Source: Tyto alba (lineage: Eukaryota > Chordata > Aves > Strigiformes > Tytonidae). From it: DNA of 64,000 bases. Both the position numbers and the translations under genes were made by a program. Shown here one piece after another: positions 61,501 to 64,000 of the stretch. The stretch covers positions 1,240,001-1,304,000 of the forward strand of contig NW_024881329.1 of assembly GCF_018691265.1 (NCBI RefSeq), given 5' to 3'. The stretch's first letter is position 1. Each line of letters begins with the position of its first letter. The notes below the pieces were generated by a model that saw only the letters and a program-made list of their open reading frames with translations, made no database searches and had not been told where the DNA came from.

Positions 61501-61934
61501 AACTCTGGCTGGCTAGAAGAAGAGTTTAGTTTGGGACAGCACCATTTTTGGTAGGTTTTGTTGCAAAGGGAAAAGCAGGGACAGCGATGCCCTATTGCAT
61601 GAATTAAATGAGCTGAACTGAGAAAAGCAAGCCCTGTGCTCACCGGCGGGCACTGCCGCTGCGTGGTGTGGGGCTGCAAGAGCTCCAGCCTTGCCTCCCT
61701 GAAGCAGTCTGCCAAGGCAGCAAGTGGTTGGACTGGGGCTGGTCAGGTTCCTGGCTCCTAATCGCATTCTTCATCCCTTCTCTTTCCAACTTCCAGGCGC
61801 CTCAGAGCAAAAAGCCCCTGTTGAAGAAAGGGTCAGTGCTAGGCAGTTACCTGCTGGACGACAAGCCGGTCAAACGGTCAGATGGGCGTCTGTGTTGTGT
61901 TTGTGGTGTCAGTCAAGCTGTGTCCTGTGTCTAG
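46311..61934 (+). CDS. CRACR2B: CRACR2B (EFCAB4A), EF-hand and coiled-coil calcium-channel regulator
   Basis: Family: CRAC channel regulator 2; the paralogue CRACR2A binds Orai1/STIM1 and regulates store-operated Ca2+ entry in the cytoplasm. Coding exons: 46311-46523, 47135-47246, 50044-50215, 52436-52582, 52892-52982, 53113-53205, 56163-56350, 57056-57127, 57549-57603, then either read-through to 57705 or splicing to 61797. All phases join cleanly, giving 381 shared residues. Domains: acidic N-terminus (1-35), EF-hand pair (loops 58-69 and 92-103), acidic linker to about 165, then coiled coil of about 215 residues. Total 414 aa (read-through) or 426 aa (spliced exon used to its stop); human is 399. 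Start ATG 46311 has A at -3 and G at +4. CRACR2B is chosen over CRACR2A because of the PNPLA2 neighbour and closer similarity to remembered human CRACR2B. Confidence 0.9.
46864..46892. repeat. A19 run and A-rich tract
   Basis: Nineteen A followed by CAAAATAA in the intron after the first CRACR2B coding exon. Confidence 0.85.
47135..47246 (+). CDS. CRACR2B: CRACR2B exon with second EF-hand, residues 72-108
   Basis: Acceptor TTTGTATTTGCAG, donor CTAG|GTAAGG, phase 0 in and 1 out. It encodes [20 protein letters not shown] and loop 2 [12 protein letters not shown] (residues 92-103). Position 1 is Glu instead of the canonical Asp, with Asn at 3 and 5, Gly at 6, Leu at 8 and Glu at 12. Binding at this loop may be weak. 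Confidence 0.92.
48878..48958 (+). mobile_element. MIR-like SINE remnant
   Basis: CTCTACCTCAATTTTCCCAG with CTGTAAAAGAGAGATAATGA, then AAAGTGCTTAG, follow the MIR order (cctcagttt…ctgtaaaatggggataata…aaagcgcttag). This is the longest MIR-like match in the window. Confidence 0.65.
49076..49130 (-). mobile_element. MIR-like SINE remnant, antisense
   Basis: AATAAGTGGTGGAGTTAAAA then GTCTCTTGATG resembles the reverse complement of the MIR 5' region (…aagtggcagagctgggattcgaacccaggtctcctga…). Short and diverged. Confidence 0.45.
50044..50215 (+). CDS. CRACR2B: CRACR2B exon, acidic linker, residues 109-165
   Basis: Acceptor TCCTTCCACCAG, donor GAAGA|GTAAGT. It encodes [20 protein letters not shown], then [20 protein letters not shown] and [16 protein letters not shown]. 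The ETFESG word and acidic run are shared with remembered human CRACR2B. Confidence 0.92.
50216..52435 (+). other. CRACR2B: CRACR2B intron, about 2.2 kb
   Basis: Intron between the acidic-linker exon and the first coiled-coil exon. A MIR-like remnant is at 51931-51995; otherwise nothing was recognised. Confidence 0.75.
51931..51995 (+). mobile_element. MIR-like SINE remnant
   Basis: TTGTGCCTCAGTTTTCAAAC then CTGTAAAATAAATAAAGGAGGA matches the MIR core in sense orientation. Confidence 0.6.
52436..52582 (+). CDS. CRACR2B: CRACR2B exon, start of coiled coil, residues 166-214
   Basis: Acceptor GTGCTTGCTCCAG, donor AAGCG|GTAAGG. It encodes [20 protein letters not shown], then [20 protein letters not shown] and the beginning of the heptad-rich helix. 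The LWARL-x-x-ERPELL stretch is strongly conserved with human. Confidence 0.93.
52892..52982 (+). CDS. CRACR2B: CRACR2B exon, coiled coil, residues 215-245
   Basis: Acceptor TGCCTTTTGTAG, donor CAG|GTACCC. It encodes [20 protein letters not shown] and [10 protein letters not shown], with heptad spacing of hydrophobic residues. Only 91 bp; placed by phase and homology. Confidence 0.9.
53113..53205 (+). CDS. CRACR2B: CRACR2B exon, coiled coil, residues 246-276
   Basis: Acceptor TTACCTCTGTAG, donor AAG|GTAACA, 31 whole codons. It encodes [20 protein letters not shown] then [11 protein letters not shown], continuing the coiled coil without a phase break. Confidence 0.9.
53206..56162 (+). other. 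CRACR2B: CRACR2B intron, about 3 kb
   Basis: Intron containing the 0.7-kb ancient CR1-type element at 53935-54645. No additional exon was recognised. Confidence 0.75.
53935..54645 (+). mobile_element. Ancient amniote CR1-type element, about 0.7 kb
   Basis: Ordered landmarks include TGTGCAGTTCTGGTCTCCTC (near 54060), a GGAGAGAAGGAGACCGAGGG segment (near 54180), CTTTACACAGAG, TTCAAAAATGAATTGGACAA (near 54398) and GTGCTGGGCTACATGGAC (near 54598). This is the order of the 3' part of old amniote CR1 elements. It carries many substitutions and small indels and no coding capacity. It lies within the CRACR2B intron between exons 53113-53205 and 56163-56350. Confidence 0.65.
56163..56350 (+). CDS. 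CRACR2B: CRACR2B exon, coiled coil, residues 277-338
   Basis: Acceptor CTCCCATTGCAG, donor GACAG|GTGGGA. It encodes [40 protein letters not shown] and [20 protein letters not shown], an almost uninterrupted Leu/Glu/Lys/Gln heptad pattern. Confidence 0.93.
57056..57127 (+). CDS. CRACR2B: CRACR2B exon, coiled coil, residues 339-362
   Basis: Acceptor CCCCTTTGCCCAG, donor CTCAG|GTAAGA. It encodes [20 protein letters not shown] followed by ELL. The [20 protein letters not shown] word is a signature of CRACR2 proteins. Confidence 0.93.
57549..57603 (+). CDS. CRACR2B: CRACR2B exon, end of coiled coil, residues 363-381
   Basis: Acceptor TTCCCTTGGAGCAG. It encodes [18 protein letters not shown]. The donor CTG|GTTAGT is weaker than the others in this gene, consistent with partial read-through into the intron. 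Confidence 0.88.
57604..57705 (+). CDS. CRACR2B: CRACR2B alternative C-terminal tail by intron read-through
   Basis: If the weak donor at 57604 is not used, the frame stays open for 33 more codons to TGA at 57703-57705. The tail holds a basic stretch (LRKK), prolines, then five consecutive Cys (57652-57666) followed by His and further Cys. A Cys cluster next to basic residues is a plausible S-acylation target. As I recall it, human CRACR2B also ends in a basic/Pro tail with a Cys run at similar spacing, but I cannot verify this. The Cys run is encoded by a short TGC/TGT repeat and could be coincidental. Confidence 0.5.
   Translation, partial: VSLRKKILIPNHPPFICCCCCHHSGACHFHGGQ
58683..58866. 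repeat. 92-bp tandem duplication
   Basis: Two head-to-tail copies, 58683-58774 and 58775-58866, begin ATCTGCTGAGCATG and end CAGTGCAAGC. They differ at a single base (G at 58745, A at 58837), so the duplication is recent or a variable-number locus. Each copy contains AATAAA. Confidence 0.95.
58736..58741 (+). terminator. CRACR2B: Poly(A) signal candidate for the short CRACR2B transcript
   Basis: AATAAA about 1.03 kb after the read-through stop. It lies in the first copy of a 92-bp tandem duplication, so an identical signal occurs at 58828-58833, followed by T/G-rich sequence near 58880-58910. Confidence 0.4.
61797..61934 (+). CDS. CRACR2B: CRACR2B downstream exon, residues 382 onward
   Basis: Acceptor TTCCAACTTCCAG; phase 0 joins the exon ending 57603. 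It encodes [20 protein letters not shown] then DDKPVKR. The basic run followed by GSV-[IL]-G-x-Y resembles the segment that follows the coiled coil in the long, Rab-domain form of CRACR2A, from memory. The frame continues to TAG 61932-61934 through LCCVCG, so this may be a terminal exon, with AATAAA at 62997. Alternatively a weak donor (GTCAGA at 61877) leads to exons beyond the window. The right border is therefore uncertain. Confidence 0.6.
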   Translation, partial: APQSKKPLLKKGSVLGSYLLDDKPVKRSDGRLCCVCGVSQAVSCV

Positions 61935-64000
61935 TTGTCCCACTTCGGTGCTGGCTGGTTTCGGGAGCATGGGAGTGGGGTGCAGCTTGACTGTAGTGCT
62001 AGCTGCCTCTTGGCATCGGGTGGTGTTGGCTCAGCATGAAGCTGAGGATGCTGTTAGCTAATTTCCACAGCGGGGTGGACCCCCTCTGGGCTGCTTCGAC
62101 ACGCAGCAGTAGAGGAGCAAACCTAAATGCCATCAGAAGCTATGGGAGTGTTCAGGGGATGGGAGTCACGAAGGCTGCCTCTGACCGAGTCCGGCAGCTC
62201 CGTTTAAAATAACTGGATCATCTCCCAAGTGTGCCAGTTCTCCCTCGGGCAGAAATCCTGTCCACTGGCCCCTCACGCTAGAGCCCATATCCCTGGGGTG
62301 TGGGAGAGGGCAGGAGTTGCACAAGGCTTGTGTTCCTTCTGGCAGCTGAAAGCCCCACGGGGAGGGCCCAGCTCCAGGTGGGTTCATCCTGCCCATCTCC
62401 CTCCATGCCTATGCAGGTGCTCACCTGGCACACCAGGCCCCCCCTTCAGCCAGGGCAGGGGAACAAGTCTGTGTGGCCAAGACTTTTTTTTCTCCTCACT
62501 CTACAGCAGGCTGTGCAGTGGCTTCAACACCCACGTACGCCTGCTTGCCTGAACTGTGCTGATGTTAAGCATCAGCCCTAGTGAACTGGTTGCCTGACCA
62601 GCACACCAGTATTGGCTAAACGCCTGGTTCCTCTGAGAGGGAGGGGAGGCCAGCCCAGCCCTGACCTGGCTTGGAGCTGAATCTCCACTGCAGCTGCTGG
62701 CCCCAAACAAGTTTTAAAGGTGGCATGTTTCCCTGTTCCCTACCTGGTCTCTGCAGAAGGTTCCACTGCTTCCCAGTTTCTCCTGGTGCCAACCAGAGAC
62801 ATAGGTCTAGGCTCAGAGTTTTTTTTCAGCTTCAACTCAGCCTTAATGCTTGCAATTCTGGTAGTGACATTTAAGAACTGAGCTTCAGGCTCCTAAACTC
62901 ATGGACATCATGAGAGTTATGCGAGAAGAGGAGAAGTATTTGTTGGTGCTGTCTCTGTCCCAGTGCCGTGTCACACCACATTGCTTGAGGAACGTGAATA
63001 AAATCCATGGGATCTGTAGCCACTGTTCAGAAAGTTTTGTTTGTCCCTATTTCCACTCCCCGCCCCAAAGAGGCTTTTGAGTCTCAGCCACTCATTGCTG
63101 CGACTCCTGACAGCCCTGGGAGATGGGGGCCATTCCCCGGAGGCTGAACCTGGGAGGATGTGTCTGTTTTCAGTGGGCAGAGGTTCCAGCTGGCCTGGCT
63201 CTGGGCTGACCTTTGGGGCAGATGCAGGGAGGACAACCAGGAATGTGAGCCCCCTTTCATAGAAAAAGTGTAGGCAGGGCAGCAGGTGTATTTTGCAGCC
63301 CTGATGAGGTGTACTCAGAGGAGTGAGAGAGAAGAGTTGTTGCCTCGATTCCTGTACTAGTAGTAAGAGAAAAATGTTGCAGAGAGAGGTGGGATGAGCT
63401 GCCTCTGAAGAGGTTGACTGCAATAAGCCTCTAGTCTCTCTAATTTGCTTCCAAATTCAATCTGTTGGCCGATGAAGGCAACAGAGATATCCCTGGTGGA
63501 TAAAGCCCTTCAGTTGAGTTCTAAGCCCTCTCATTCCCTTTGTCTAGTTCTTTAACTGTGGAAAGCCAAGGCAGAGCTAAGATGCTGCCTTGCTCCTCAG
63601 CAATGATTCCAGTAGTTGAAAACTACTTATTCTAGTTTAAAACTAGTTAGTCTAACCGTTCTTTTGAAGACTGTTCCTCCAGTTACCATGTCAGTTCTAC
63701 CCCCAAAGTGCATCAGTGTCCTCTTGTGTAGGCACAGTCAGTGCAACACCTATTCCTCACTACCACAGCTTAGGCAGGGCTCCTGGGGATTTCTTGCCAT
63801 TGAATGTGCAAGCATGGCTGGTTGGAAGCTTTAAAAAAGAAACATCTTTCGAGTCCTGGCTCCCTTACCTTGGGCCAGGCATGCATGCAGGCCAGAGAAG
63901 AGCCCACACCAGGCAGAGTGAGCCTGGTGTGAGCATGTCCACTGCCCTTTGCACACCTGTGGCAGGTTTCTGTGGCCTGGACTCGGTAAGACTCTGCTAC
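61935..64000 (+). other. CRACR2B: CRACR2B 3' region, no exon recognised
   Basis: Either the 3' UTR of exon 61797 up to the signal at 62997 followed by intergenic sequence, or an intron leading to exons off the window. No Rab-type P-loop (GxxxxGK[ST]) and no tetraspanin (CD151, the next gene in human) were found. Confidence 0.5.
62997..63002 (+). terminator. CRACR2B: Poly(A) signal candidate
   Basis: AATAAA followed about 30 bp later by GTTTTGTTTGTCC, a good GU-rich downstream element. It would end a terminal exon starting at 61797 with a 3' UTR of about 1.1 kb. Confidence 0.4.

Larger units (their letters stand above)
57706..61796 (+). other. CRACR2B: CRACR2B intron or 3' UTR of the read-through form
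   Basis: For the spliced form this is a 4.2-kb intron. For the read-through form, 57706 to about 58.87 kb would be 3' UTR ending at one of two duplicated AATAAA signals. GT-rich simple sequence lies near 58593-58622. No further exon was recognised. Confidence 0.55.

Noticed and set aside
62500..62560. Possible small exon after the acceptor CTCACTCTACAG near 62506
   Set aside because: Phase and sequence do not match any CRACR2 segment I know, and the candidate donor GTACGC is weak.

Overview
This is a vertebrate nuclear genome window, most likely from a bird. The genes have many small exons with GT/AG introns, there is one CpG-island promoter, and interspersed repeats are sparse. The repeats that can be recognised are avian-type CR1 LINE ends and old amniote CR1 and MIR-like remnants. 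No bacterial, viral or CRISPR-type content was seen.

Two protein-coding genes lie head to tail on the + strand. The first is PNPLA2 (adipose triglyceride lipase, ATGL). Its last eight coding exons run from 11371 to 20734 and encode residue 64 to the stop. The first coding exon, with the Ser of the catalytic dyad, is outside the window, so 1-11370 is intron. PNPLA2 is followed by about 5 kb without coding exons that holds several polyadenylation signals and is probably a long 3' UTR with alternative ends. A CpG island at about 26.46-27.08 kb follows. The second gene is CRACR2B (EFCAB4A), a paired EF-hand and coiled-coil protein of the CRAC-channel regulator family. Its coding exons run from 46311 to 57603. 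Two alternative 3' ends are visible: a read-through tail to 57705 and a spliced exon from 61797 with an open frame to 61934. If the CpG island is its promoter, the first intron is about 19.5 kb. The PNPLA2-CRACR2B order and orientation match the human 11p15.5 arrangement as I know it.

Layout: 1-11370 PNPLA2 intron; 11371-20734 PNPLA2 coding exons; 20735 to about 25775 probable 3' UTR; 26460-27080 CpG island and probable first exon; about 26703-46267 long intron; 46268-61934 CRACR2B coding exons with intronic CR1 and MIR-like remnants; 62-64 kb CRACR2B 3' region or intron. The genes act in separate pathways: lipid-droplet triglyceride hydrolysis for PNPLA2, and Ca2+-dependent regulation of store-operated calcium entry (inferred from its paralogue) for CRACR2B.

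No undescribed system is evident. The observations most worth checking are the two C-terminal ends of CRACR2B (one with a five-cysteine run), a 92-bp tandem duplication that doubles a poly(A) signal downstream of the read-through stop, the multi-signal PNPLA2 3' region close to the next promoter, and hairpins and a local duplication in PNPLA2 introns. All exon calls come from reading splice sites and frames by eye and from remembered family sequences; no alignment was run.
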